Assembly (NCBI GenBank): GCA_958450365.1
Contig: CAUEEP010000911.1
Span: 186,001 to 250,000, forward strand
Length of the DNA stretch: 64,000 nt
Origin: Mesorhabditis belari
Lineage: Eukaryota; Nematoda; Chromadorea; Rhabditida; Rhabditidae
Direction: 5' to 3'
Shown here in pieces: positions 40,923 through 50,939 of the stretch. Under the pieces are notes generated by a model. That model was not told the origin of the DNA and made no database searches. It worked only from the letters and a program-made list of their open reading frames with translations. Every line of letters begins with the position of its first letter. The first letter of the stretch is position 1. The position numbers were made by a program, and so were the translations under genes.

Positions 40923-43900
40923 ATGATGAATTGGTTGAGGATAGCGTTTCTTTTGATACATCTTGCTTCACTACATCTTGCTAACTCTCGATCATGTAAC
41001 GGCCCGATTCGAAATGAACAAACACTGGCCAGCTCTGATCCAAAATGTCTCGATCGTGCGTTTTCTTTTAACCGTAAGACGAATCGATGAAAAGCATGTT
41101 TAATTTTAGCCTCAAGTCTTGTCAATCGAACCGATGCCAATTGTAAACCATATTTCAATATCTATCTATTTATGATGTTATCTGATATGGGAGAAGAAAA
41201 TATGAATGCACATATCGAAATGCTGAAAAAAATCTTGATTCCATGTATTCGAGTCGAGAGACAAGGTGGAAGGTAAACTGAGATTTTAACAAAGAATCAT
41301 TTACCGTAAAAGCTGTAATAGTAGCACCGGGGGCCTGGGGACCCTCTAGGGGCGGGGGGGCGGAGGAGGGGCGGGAGAAAGGGAAAGTCACTATAAGAGG
41401 GGCTACTATTAGAGAGGGATCATTGTTTTTTCGATAGTATTTTTTGCCCACAAATTTAGCTAGATCAAAAGCTAGATCAAAAGCTAGATCAAAAGCTAGA
41501 TCAAAAGCTAGATCAAGAGCTAGATCAACTGATGTATCAGATCCAACTTTTCCTTAGATATTTCTGTTTCTTGACGAAAATCGAGACGGTGTATTGAGGT
41601 AAGAGTAAGCGGTTATTAAAGGGGGGGGGGGCGGGGGCGTTTATTAGAGGGGGGCGCGATTACTAGGGCGAAGGGAGGGGGGGGGGGGGGCGATTATTAG
41701 GGCGGGGTATCATTATTTTTTCATTGGCCCTTTAGGGGGCCCTACTATTACAGCTTTTACGGTATTTATTTACGAGATAAGTTTAACTGAAATCAATGCA
41801 AACTCAATTTATTTCAGCGTATTAACCTTTTTTGACGCGAGCACAGAGAGCTTTGTTCCTTATTACATTACCTCTCTTGACAATATTCAACTTCTCACCG
41901 AAACAATTTGGCCGTACATATTTCCAAATAAGTACTTTTTTGCTGTTTTGAATCTGATAGTTTGTTTTCTTTACAATCTACTACAGGGTCTCTACAATCT
42001 ACTACAATAAATATTATTAAAGAGTTGATTGTTGATTTTATTTGATTACTTGATTGTACTCGTCGTTTTAGATCAGAGACAATCCTATTGGCGGAAAGAT
42101 ACATTAATTCAATGTTGTTCCTCAATCAATATCAAATCTTGCAGAAAGATCAACAAGTTGTTCATTATTTCATCACCGATGTTTCAACAAAACAGAGTGG
42201 TTTCAACAATTTGTGTTCTATCTCAAACTTTAATCAGATCATCATTGCAATCAGAAATCATCATTGCACATTTTAGTTCTCAACTACGACAGCTTCTATT
42301 TCACATATGTACAATGGATGTTGGATACATGTATTTGGCAACAGTCCAATTTGCATGTTTTTGCTATCTATCGTTATATCTTTACAAAGGTGAAGAATTA
42401 AAAAGCTCTAAAAGGCATAGCATTAAAAAGCAGTAAAAAAACTGTAGGCTGGTCTAATCGATAAGGTGACAGAAGTGGTACTGAACGAAATAAAAGAAAA
42501 TTTGTACGGGCGATACTTTGGCTACGTGAGTTGGATGAAGTGATAAAGTTAAAGGGGTATTTTAGGAATCGAAAAACTTCCTCAACGATGACACAATTGG
42601 TGACAATTATGGGTTATGCTCGAATTCAACCATTCAACCCACAACAACAACCACAACGACAACGACAACGACGACAACGACTACAACAAACAAAATAAGT
42701 ATGAGCGTCAATACTCTCAAAAAAATTACATAGAATATTCAAGATGACAGCCTGATATAAGAAAAATATCGAAAACACTAAATAAATTTAGCAACTCCAA
42801 CACAGAATGGCTCTTCTCCAACTATCTTTACTGGAACATCCTTAAAAAGTGAGTTTGAAGCTGAAGATTACATCTATTAGGTAAATGCATAAGAAATGCG
42901 AATTTCAACATTTTCATAAATTTCCAACGATAGAAACCTGATGTTTTAAACTAGAATCGATGAATGTTATAAACTATTTGAAAGTTGTAAATCTTCTTTA
43001 CAAAATAGGCTAAAACGTGTTTCAATTGATCAAACCATTGAAGAAATTTCGATGACGAAATGCGAGTGACCAAAAAAGGGCACTTTTTAAAAAACCCCAC
43101 TTTCATAAGAGTTCGGTTTTGATTATATAGTGGAAAATGCCCTAAAATATCAATAAAACCGCCCTAAAATATCATTCAAAATAATTAAGAGTTGGGATCG
43201 TTTCATGGGAAAACTTTGTTTTTACAATAATTTTTCTTTTTTGTGAAAAAGCCGGCTTTTTGACAATTTTGAGGGTTTTGAACTTACAACTAACACTTAA
43301 ATTTAGATATAACTATCTAAATTTCTGTAAACGCATTTCCGTTAGACTTCTTTAATGCATTGATATATAGTTATCTTTCTTTTTTTCAAATCTCCAATTT
43401 TGGGAAGCTAACTCTATTTTGACCACACTAAACTTGTCCTTAAAGGGGGGTATTAATCGCGGCCGGGTAACGATAAAAAAATTTTTACGGCAACCACCTG
43501 TTTTTTATTTTAATATCGCTGATTTTATTATAAAAAAAATAAAAATCACCCGGCTAGAGTGATTTGATGGGTTTACAAATTTTTGGACACACTGCAAGGC
43601 TTGGAGAAAAACAAGATCGTCACTCATCAGACACCTCAGCACAGTCTAGATCGATTGAGTTTTAATTGCAGATAAATTTAAAAATAAAATAAAAAGCACA
43701 AAAAACAATAAAAATAACTTGTTAATCTATAATTCGATTGATTTGCTTTGATTTTATGTCTAGATAATGCAAAAGGCCATCAAAACACCCTAAGCTATCT
43801 CTTAGAGTGTGTTCCTCTCGAGTAATGCGCTTTCTAAAAGGCACCTATTTGAGAAAACTAAAACCATAATCGACCACAAATGGAAAAAAGATCTAATTGT

Positions 43901-46900
43901 GTCAATCAAAGTGGTGAAGACGTCCTACAGTGGAGGAGATCCAGTCACTTCTGGTGAAGATGCGCTGGAAATTGATAAGATAGGAAGCCGACTTGAGGAA
44001 CTGTACTTGAGCGAAGATGAAAGTGAGCAAGAGGAAGAATTATAGATTAACAATTTATTTTTATTGTTTTTTGTGCTTTTTATTTTGTTTTTAAATTTAT
44101 CTGCAATTAAAATTCAATCGATCTAGACTGTGCTGAGGTGTCTGATGAGTGACGATCTTGTTTTTCTCCAAGTCTTGCAGTGTCTCCAAAAATTTGTAAA
44201 CCCATCAAATCACTCTAGCCGATTAATACCCGTCAAAAAATTTAGATAGAGCGGAAGTTCAAAACCCTCGAAATTGTCAAAAAAACCGGCTTTTTCACAA
44301 ACAAGAAAAATTATTGTAAAAAGAAAGTTTTCCCATGAAATTTTCCCAACTCTTAATCATTTTGAATGATATTTTAGGGCGGTTTTATTGATATTTTAGG
44401 GCATTTTCCACTATATAGTCAAAACCGAACTCTTGTGAAAGCGGGGTTTTCAAAAAGTGCCCTTTTTTGGTCACTCGCATTTCGCCCTCGAAATTTCTTC
44501 AATGGTCAATCGATCAATTGAAACACGTTTTAGCCTATTTTGTAGAGGAGATTTACAACTTTCAAATAGTTTATAACATTCATCGATATCAGGTTTCTAT
44601 CGGCGGAAATTTATGAAAATGTAGAATGTAGATGATGAAAATGTAGAATGTGAATGTTGAAAATGGTGAAATTCGCATTTCTTATGCATGTACCTAATAA
44701 ATCAATGCTTAGCCTCAATCTCAACAATTCCATCAACATCTCCATCATCAAGAAGCAAGGGTTCCCTCATGTTAATTATCATTTTCTCCGTTGTCGGTGG
44801 AGTTCTTCTTTTGGCTTTATTTGGATGCTTCTTTTATTGTTTCTGGTAAGGCTTAGTGGGTTGGAGTAGAGCCAAAACTCCAAGTCAAATCTCAAAAAAT
44901 TTAGCACAAAGAGAAATGGTGGAAGGAAAATGTTTGGTCGATCGGCTGGAATCAACACTCTTTTGAGAAAAACAATCTTTCAAGAAAAAACAAACGACAC
45001 TGTTGAGCAAGGCAAAAGTACAATTGACTTATTTGAGAGCAACGAATTCGATCAAAGGTGAGCATTAAATTTATATTCCAAAAAGTTGTTTTAGTCTTTT
45101 GGATAAATGGGAAGTGCCTGGAAAAGATTTGCATATATTCGACTTCAAACTGGGCTCTGGTGCCTTTGCAGTCGTCTACAAGGGATTTTTGAAAGGAATC
45201 CCTCCGGTAGCTCGGATATATCCATTAATGCAGGTAAGGGAAATGTTGAAATGAATTGAAATGATGGGCATTCAATGAAAAGAATTTAATATTTAATGGG
45301 ATATCTTATTCATTCATAATAGTATCTTAACAAATAAAAATTTATCCTTTGCCAAACATTTAGACGTTATTTTCAACATCATTGAACGATTCCAATGAGC
45401 AAATTGATTGAGAAACCTCTTCTTCATCGTCCAAGACGCCATTGCTTCTTCAGGCATCAATGCTTATCTCACGTCTATGCAAGACGTGTGATGCGCAGCT
45501 TCTTCAGAAGTCAATGCTTTATCTCACGTTATTGCCAGACTTCTTCATCGTCCAAGACGCCATTACTTCTTCAGGCATCAATGGTTTATCCCACGTTATT
45601 GCAAAACGTGTGATGCGCAGCTTCTTCAGACGTCAATGCTTTATCTTACGTTATTGCCAGTCGTGCTTCTCTTGACGCTTCTCTGGACGTTTTGAATAAT
45701 CCATTCGTAAACGGCTTTGTCGAGCTTGACGGAGCGAAGTGAACGTCCACTACCAGATGAGGCTTCCTCTTCATCGTCTAAGAAGGCATTGCTTACGAGC
45801 GAGCCATCAGAGTCATAATCCAAATTGTTGACAACCTCGTCCAAATCCACCTCTTCTATCAACTTGGCCAAAGTATTGTCGATTCTTACTTGCAGAAGCT
45901 GAGCGAAGTGGACCTCTACTACCAGATAGCTTCTTTTATCCTTTGTTAGACGTCACCAATTTGTTTTCCTGAGATCTCCATTCGTGAATTTGTCGTTCAT
46001 CAACTTCAAAACGACGTCCAGCCTCCCGATTGCTGGTCCGCTATGCGTATCCAATCACCTCGATTTTGAAAGACACATTGCAAGACTTCAACTTTTGCGT
46101 CAAAGCTTGCTTTACGATCGCAGAGGTCACCTAAAATAAAAAAGTTAGTAAATGCTGATAGAAAAATATTAAACATAAAAACAACATTATTAAAGCACAC
46201 AAACAATTGAAAATACTTAAAAGAAAAGAAAAGCTCGATTATTTGTGTCTCCGGGGTAGTAAGTACGGTACTTTTGGTGTAAAATAGAATTTAGGAGTTC
46301 CTCTAATAAACGGGGAGCTTTTTAGAGGGGGGCGACTTTTGAGAGGCACCTTTTGGGGAGCGCCTTTTAGAGGGCAGCGCTTATTTTTTTCGATCGAGCT
46401 TGCGGCGCTTTTTAGAGGATTTACAGCTGCGTTTACATGTGCATTTACAGCTATCATTTTCTTTTTCGAATGAAGGGAATTATGTTGCGGTGAAAACAAT
46501 TCCCGAAAAGGCTTCACAAGAAGAAAAGTTGGTCCAAAAGTTGGTCCAATTCCGAGAAATTTCACTAATTTAGAGAACAATTTATGGATGAGATTAATTT
46601 TATGAAAAAACTCGATTATCAACCACATATTCTATCGTTGATTGGATGCTCGACATCAATGAATAATCCCTTTATTCTGACTGAACTTTGTGAATTTGGA
46701 GATTTGTTGAGTTTGGTTCGAAAAGCCTCCGTTGAGGTTGGTAGTGAATGGAAGAGTTTGTTAATAAAAAATTGTTTCATTCAACAAAAAAGGTTTGATT
46801 GATTCTTGGTTACATATCTCTGGTTTGTTAATAAGAAGACGAATAGAATGCCAAGAACTAGTAGCCATCAATTTCCAGGATTCAATCTTGAAGCTGAATG

Positions 46901-47988
46901 ATTTCCTTCCAATTTCATGGCAAATCAGCGACGCTTTGGTACATCAGATTCATTGAAATCAATCAAATAAATTCCCAAATTCAGGATTTCTTTTCGAATA
47001 AAAGCATTGTTCATCGAGATGTAGCTGCTCGAAATATTCTCATAAATAAAAATAAAACAGCCAAGGTTAATCACGGATTATCTTTATTAACTTTAAATAG
47101 TCTCTTTTCAGCTATCGGATTTTGGTTTATGCCGTTTCAGTAGTGAAATGTTTTATAAATCTCGTGGTGGTAAATTACCATTAAAATGGATGGCTCCTGA
47201 AGCTATTGAATATGCACAATTCTCGACGAAATCTGATGTGTAAAATGTCGTAGTTGGTTTATCTAAAAAAAATCCCATCTTCAGTTGGTCATTTGGTGTT
47301 TTACTTTACGAAATGTATTCTTTTGGAAAAACTCCATTTCATTCAATACAACAAGAAGAAGTATTAGCACAATTAAAAATGGGGAAACGAATGGAAAAAC
47401 CCGAGAAGACACCTGAATTGATGTGAGTGTTTGATGAGTGATCGATCAATGGGAAGAAGGGAAGGAATGGGAAGAAGGGAAGGAATGGGAAGAAGAGAAG
47501 GGATGGGAAGAAGGGAAGGGATGGGAGGAAGGGAAGGGATGGGAAGAAGGGAAGGGATGGGAGGAAGGGAAGGGATGGGAGGAAGGGAAGGGATGGGAAG
47601 AAGGGAAGGAATGGGAAGAAGAGAAGGGATGGGAAGAAGGGAAGGGATGGGAGGAAGGGAAGGAATGGGAAGAAGAGAAGGGATGGGAAGAAGGGAAGGG
47701 ATGGGAGGAAGGGAAGGAGTGGGAAGAGGGTTTTAAATGAAATGGAATGAAATGAAATGAAATAATGGATTTAGAAAAGAATTAATGGATGTTTGTTGGA
47801 ATGAAAATCCCTTTGAAAGGCCGAATTTCACGGAGATTCACTCGAAATTGTACAGAGAAATGGAAGAGAATCAAGATGAATACAAATATTTGCATTTCAG
47901 GTGAGATTTCAATCTTTAAGTGAATGTTCAATGGTCTCAATTCAGCAAGAATTACTACAAAATTGAAACCAACATCAGTTCAAGTTGA
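40923..47988 (+). CDS. RTK1: receptor-like tyrosine kinase, 19 exons, 725 aa
   Basis: Exons: 40923-41073, 41110-41272, 41818-41931, 42072-42199, 42277-42389, 42448-42525, 42566-42698, 42792-42848, 44713-44845, 44905-45057, 45095-45233, 46451-46527, 46574-46736, 46879-46938, 46985-47065, 47112-47239, 47285-47422, 47775-47900, 47946-47988; GT/AG throughout, 2178 nt in frame. Signal peptide MMNWLRIAFLLIHLASLHLA; vWA-like ectodomain ~50-250 (FNIYLFMMLSDMGEENMNAH, VVHYFITDV); poly-Thr stalk ~270-290; membrane span LMLIIIFSVVGGVLLLALFG ~331-350; P-loop LGSGAFAVVYKG ~427-438; ATP lysine YVAVK ~469; alphaC Glu ~486; HRDVAARN ~564-571; DFG ~584-586; APE ~609-611; CWNENPFERP. Short tail KIETNISSS. Every catalytic motif is intact. 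The exon pattern mirrors RTK2, with the RTK2 stalk/membrane exon split in two here. Ligand unknown. Confidence 0.87.
41304..41762. mobile_element. MITE with perfect 20-bp termini in RTK1 intron 2
   Basis: CCGTAAAAGCTGTAATAGTAG at 41304 and CTACTATTACAGCTTTTACGG ending at 41762, flanked by TA on both sides. The interior is unusual: G-runs (41336-41375, 41620-41690) and a 12-bp tandem repeat AAAAGCTAGATC (41460-41530). The TATTAGAGGGG motifs resemble those of the pogo-like elements in the kinase introns. Confidence 0.8.
42877..44697. mobile_element. Mariner-like element with ~800-bp inverted repeats, RTK1 intron 8
   Basis: Starts TTAGGTAAATGCATAAGAAA and ends with inverted TTTCTTATGCATGTACCTAA, TA on both sides (42875-42876, 44698-44699). 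The arms are homologous for about 800 bp each (for example GGTCACTCGCATTTCG-type sequence at 43070 and 44470), leaving a ~370-bp centre with one small frame (43809-44045). It ends 15 nt before the 3' splice site at 44712. It was inserted into an intron whose donor (42849) and acceptor are both preserved. Confidence 0.8.
43809..44045 (+). CDS. Small acidic-tailed open frame in the long-TIR element (78 aa)
   Basis: Frame MFLSSNALSKRHLFEKTKTI to an acidic end YLSEDESEQEEEL. It is the only frame in the unique centre of the element. The acidic C-terminus recalls tails of pogo/Tc transposases or captured gene ends, but no catalytic motif is visible. Probably a relic of the original transposase 3' end or a captured exon. 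Confidence 0.3.
   Translation: MFLSSNALSKRHLFEKTKTIIDHKWKKDLIVSIKVVKTSYSGGDPVTSGEDALEIDKIGSRLEELYLSEDESEQEEEL
45370..46440 (-). mobile_element. Pogo-like element relic with Psq-type HTH, in RTK1 intron 11
   Basis: Inverted homologue of 36400-37460. The minus strand at 46130-45950 reads LTQKLKSCNVSFKIEVIGYA, stop, RTSNREAGRRFEVDERQIHE WRSQENKLVTSNKG, a Psq-type helix-turn-helix. 45420-45680 is the degenerate GACGTC-containing repeat and 46290-46430 carries CTTTTTAGAGGG-type ends. It fills most of the 1217-bp intron 45234-46450. In both kinase genes this element is antisense to the host gene but in different introns. Confidence 0.65.
47438..47735. repeat. Purine-strand minisatellite in RTK1 intron 17
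   Basis: About 18 copies of a 16-18 bp unit (GGGAAGAAGGGAAGGAAT / GGGAGGAAGGGAAGGGAT). The plus strand is almost pure purine over 300 bp, so it could form triplex or slipped structures during transcription. It sits between the donor at 47423 and acceptor at 47774. Long frames here (MGRREG repeats) are artefacts. Confidence 0.9.
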
Positions 47989-48420
47989 TCATTGAATAGA
48001 ATGGGTCTTTTCCCCAGTGCTTTTTTGCCTTCAAATATCTTTTCGTTTTTGGTTTGATTTTATGTACAAAGAAGGCAGATTTTATGTACAAACAAGACAG
48101 ATTTTATGTACAAACAACAAGACATATTTTAAGACAAGACAACAAGTCTATCAAATCACATTCCACTAGTGCATTGAAACACTTTTAAAACATTAACGAC
48201 GAAACCCTTTTATACCATACAGTCGCGTGGGAAGAGAGCGTTCTGTGCTCGGGATTTTTTCGAAAATTTACGAATAAGTCTGAGTGTTTGGAGAGACGTT
48301 TAGGACAGGTTGGGTTGAGTTTAGACCTCTCAAACCAATGTTATATTCAAAACGATCTCAAAAGTTGAATTCTTCATCTTTGAAAACCCTAAATAGCATC
48401 TTTTTAACTTTATTAGTTTT
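47989..48420. other. 3' flank of RTK1, no further gene
   Basis: Downstream of the stop at 47988. 48060-48125 contains three copies of GACA-GATTTTATGTACAAA (AGATTTTATGTACAAACAA). No polyA hexamer of canonical form was seen close to the stop. Nothing else recognised. Confidence 0.5.
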
Positions 48421-48424
48421 TGCG

Positions 48425-49730
48425 TAACTGTGGGTCACCGGTGGCCCACGTCGTTCCAGACGACAGTCTACTCGTGGGGCACCGGTGGCCCACATAGTCT
48501 CAGACGACAGTCCACTAGGGGGCCAGGGGTGGCCCACATCGTCCCAGACGACAGTCCACTCGTGGGGCACCAGTGGCCCACATAGCCTCAGACGACAGTC
48601 CACTAGGGGGCCAGGGGTGGCCCACATCGTCCCAGACGACAGTCCACTCGTGGGGCACCAGTGGCCCACATCGTCCCAGACGACAGTCCACTCGTGGGGC
48701 ACCAGTGGCCCACATCGTCCCAGACGACAGTCCACTCGTGGGGCACCAGTGGCCCACATCGTCCCAGACGACAGTCCACTCGTGGGGCACCAGTGGCCCA
48801 CATCGTCCCAGACGACAGTCCACTCGTGGGGCACCAGTGGCCCACATCGTCCCAGACGACAGTCCACTCGTGGGGCACCAGTGGCCCACATCGTCCCAGA
48901 CGACAGTCCACTCGTGGGGCACCAGTGGCCCACATAGCCTCAGACGACAGTCCACTAGGGGGCCAGGGGTGGCCCACATCGTCCCAGACGACAGTCCACT
49001 CGTGGGGCACCAGTGGCCCACATCGTCCCAGACGACAGTCCACTCGTGGGGCACCAGTGGCCCACATCGTCCCAGACGACAGTCCACTCGTGGGGCACCA
49101 GTGGCCCACATCGTCCCAGACGACAGTCCACTCGTGGGGCACCAGTGGCCCACATCGTCCCAGACGACAGTCCACTCGTGGGGCACCAGTGGCCCACATC
49201 GTCCCAGACGACAGTCCACTCGTGGGGCACCAGTGGCCCACATCGTCCCAGACGACAGTCCACTCGTGGGGCACCAGTGGCCCACATCGTCCCAGACGAC
49301 AGTCCACTCGTGGGGCACCAGTGGCCCACATAGCCTCAGACGACAGTCCACTAGGGGGCCAGGGGTGGCCCACATCGTCCCAGACGACAGTCCACTCGTG
49401 GGGCACCAGTGGCCCACATCGTCCCAGACGACAGTCCACTCGTGGGGCACCAGTGGCCCACATCGTCCCAGACGACAGTCCACTCGTGGGGCACCAGTGG
49501 CCCACATCGTCCCAGACGACAGTCCACTCGTGGGGCACCAGTGGCCCACATCGTCCCAGACGACAGTCCACTCGTGGGGCACCAGTGGCCCACATCGTCC
49601 CAGACGACAGTCCACTCGTGGGGCACCAGTGGCCCACATCGTCCCAGACGACAGTCCACTCGTGGGGCACCAGTGGCCCACATAGTCTCGGACGACAGTC
49701 CACCAGGGGGCCAGGGGTGGCCCACGCCGT
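48425..49730. repeat. 44-bp minisatellite with higher-order structure
   Basis: About 29 copies of a 44-bp GC-rich unit (GTCCCAGACGACAGTCCACT + CGTGGGGCACCAGTGGCCCA + CATC). A variant pair (CATAGCCTCAGACG with CACTAGGGGGCCAGGGGTGG) recurs at 48581, 48933, 49329 and 49681, i.e. 352, 396 and 352 bp apart (8, 9 and 8 units). Units are nearly identical, so the array is young or homogenised. Because 44 x 3 contains no stop in most frames, open frames up to 412 codons arise on both strands without being genes. Confidence 0.95.
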
Positions 49731-49794
49731 GGCCAATGTGTTTCCTTCATCATTTCATTTTAAACAAAATTTGTAGACAATTTAATTCCTATTG

Positions 49795-50405
49795 ATTCAT
49801 CTTACCAGCAATAATAAATGGTACATCCAATTAAGATCAAAAGAAGAACCCCAACAATGACAGATCAAATAATCGTCAACATGAGTGAATCCTTGCTTTT
49901 TGATGATGAAGATGTTGAGATTGATCCAATTAAGATCAAAAGAAGAACCCAAACGAAGAAGAACCCCAACAATATTGATTGAGGGATTATGTTAAGCTTA
50001 AGACTCACTTTTGAAAGATGTTGTTGTGGAGTTTGTTGACAAGGAAATGATTCGTCGTGTTGCGGTTGCTAGATTTACTTTCATTGCTAATCCTTGCAGA
50101 ACTTGCTAATCCTTGCAGAACTTGCTAAGCCTTGCAGAACTTGCTAAGCCTTGCAGAACTTGCTAAGCCTAAGCAGAAGGCTAGTTAACATTTACACTTT
50201 GTTTCTATTTGTTCCGTAATTGTTGAAGTAGTTGCTGAAGTAGTTGTTGAGCTAGCACTAGTAGTGCTTGTAGTTGACATGGTTATGCTGGGCTTCAACC
50301 ATTCAACCAATTCAACAATTCAACCAATGGTTGAAGCCGAGCATAGCCCATAATTGTCTCCAATTGTGTCATCGTTGAGGAAATCTTTCGAAACCCTAAA
50401 ATTTG
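49795..50405 (-). pseudogene. Receptor kinase stalk/membrane exon fragment (third locus)
   Basis: Minus strand from 50405: VSKDFLNDDTIGDNYGLCS matches the exon before the stalk in RTK1 and RTK2, followed by a Ser/Thr-rich stretch (STTSTTSASSTTTSATTSTI). At about 49930-49810 the membrane exon reads SISTSSSSKSKDSLMLTII, stop (TGA), SVIVGVLLLILIGCTIYYC, then a GTAAG donor (as TGG|TAAG). The in-frame TGA inside the membrane span and the missing kinase exons (the 44-bp array lies where they would be) mark it as a pseudogene. Confidence 0.7.
50082..50172. repeat. 19-bp tandem repeat
   Basis: About five copies of CCTTGCAGAACTTGCTAAT/G inside the broken receptor kinase fragment. Confidence 0.75.
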
Positions 50406-50717
50406 CTTTTATCTTTCTATTTATTCCAACATACATAGCGAAAATAAATAAAATAAATTTTATTTTGATTTCTTTCAATATCACTTTAGTTTTGTCATCG
50501 ATTAGACGAGTCTAGCAATGAGTGTGGCCATTTGGACAGTCCAGTTAGTCCAAATGATGATCCAAAATCATAGCAACTTGAGCCAGCTATTAAGATACCG
50601 TTGATTTACATTCTTAAAGCTTTAACAACTTTTTTTTCTGTTTTTTCCTGTTTCCCTGTTTTTTTTCTCGCTATTACATTGTATTTTATATTATGATTCA
50701 AGAAATTTGCTAATTTT
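50406..50717. other. Intergenic, no gene seen
   Basis: AT-rich, no conserved frame. A short T-rich run at 50630-50670. Confidence 0.4.
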
Positions 50718-50930
50718 AGGAATGATGAAGAAATCTGTTCATCGCGATTCAATCATAGTCTTGCACAAAAGGTGGTACATCTGCCAGACGACGACATCGA
50801 CAAAGTCGTACATCTTTCCCAGAGTTGATACGCTTTAGAAAGCTTTGTCAGTCAGAAAGCTTTAGAAAGCACAGTTTCCAACGTAAACCAAGAATCCAAA
50901 TCTTCTTTCTTCAAAGAAACCACAAAAAAA
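50718..50930. repeat. Left direct repeat bounding the 143-bp satellite
   Basis: About 215 bp, nearly identical to 52353-52573 in the same orientation (for example TCTGTTCATCGCGATTCAAT and CTTTAGAAAGCTTTGT, AACGTAAACCAAGAATCC). Confidence 0.85.
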
Positions 50931-50939
50931 GAAAAACCT

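Noticed and set aside
40568..41158. 196-codon minus-strand frame
   Set aside because: Its last ~33 codons are exon 1 of RTK2, but the upstream part is the complement of the promoter and RTK1 exon 1. The true start is the ATG at 40669.
42029..42436. 135-codon plus-strand frame
   Set aside because: It crosses three RTK1 exons in the wrong frame and reads through their introns; the phase-consistent exons explain the conservation.
46239..46628. 129-codon minus-strand frame
   Set aside because: Antisense to the RTK1 VAVK and alphaC exons and built from the pogo-like element end.
48515..49753. 412-codon and similar long open frames on both strands
   Set aside because: They are readings of the 44-bp minisatellite, which lacks stops in most frames. 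No start context, splice structure or non-repeat domain is present.
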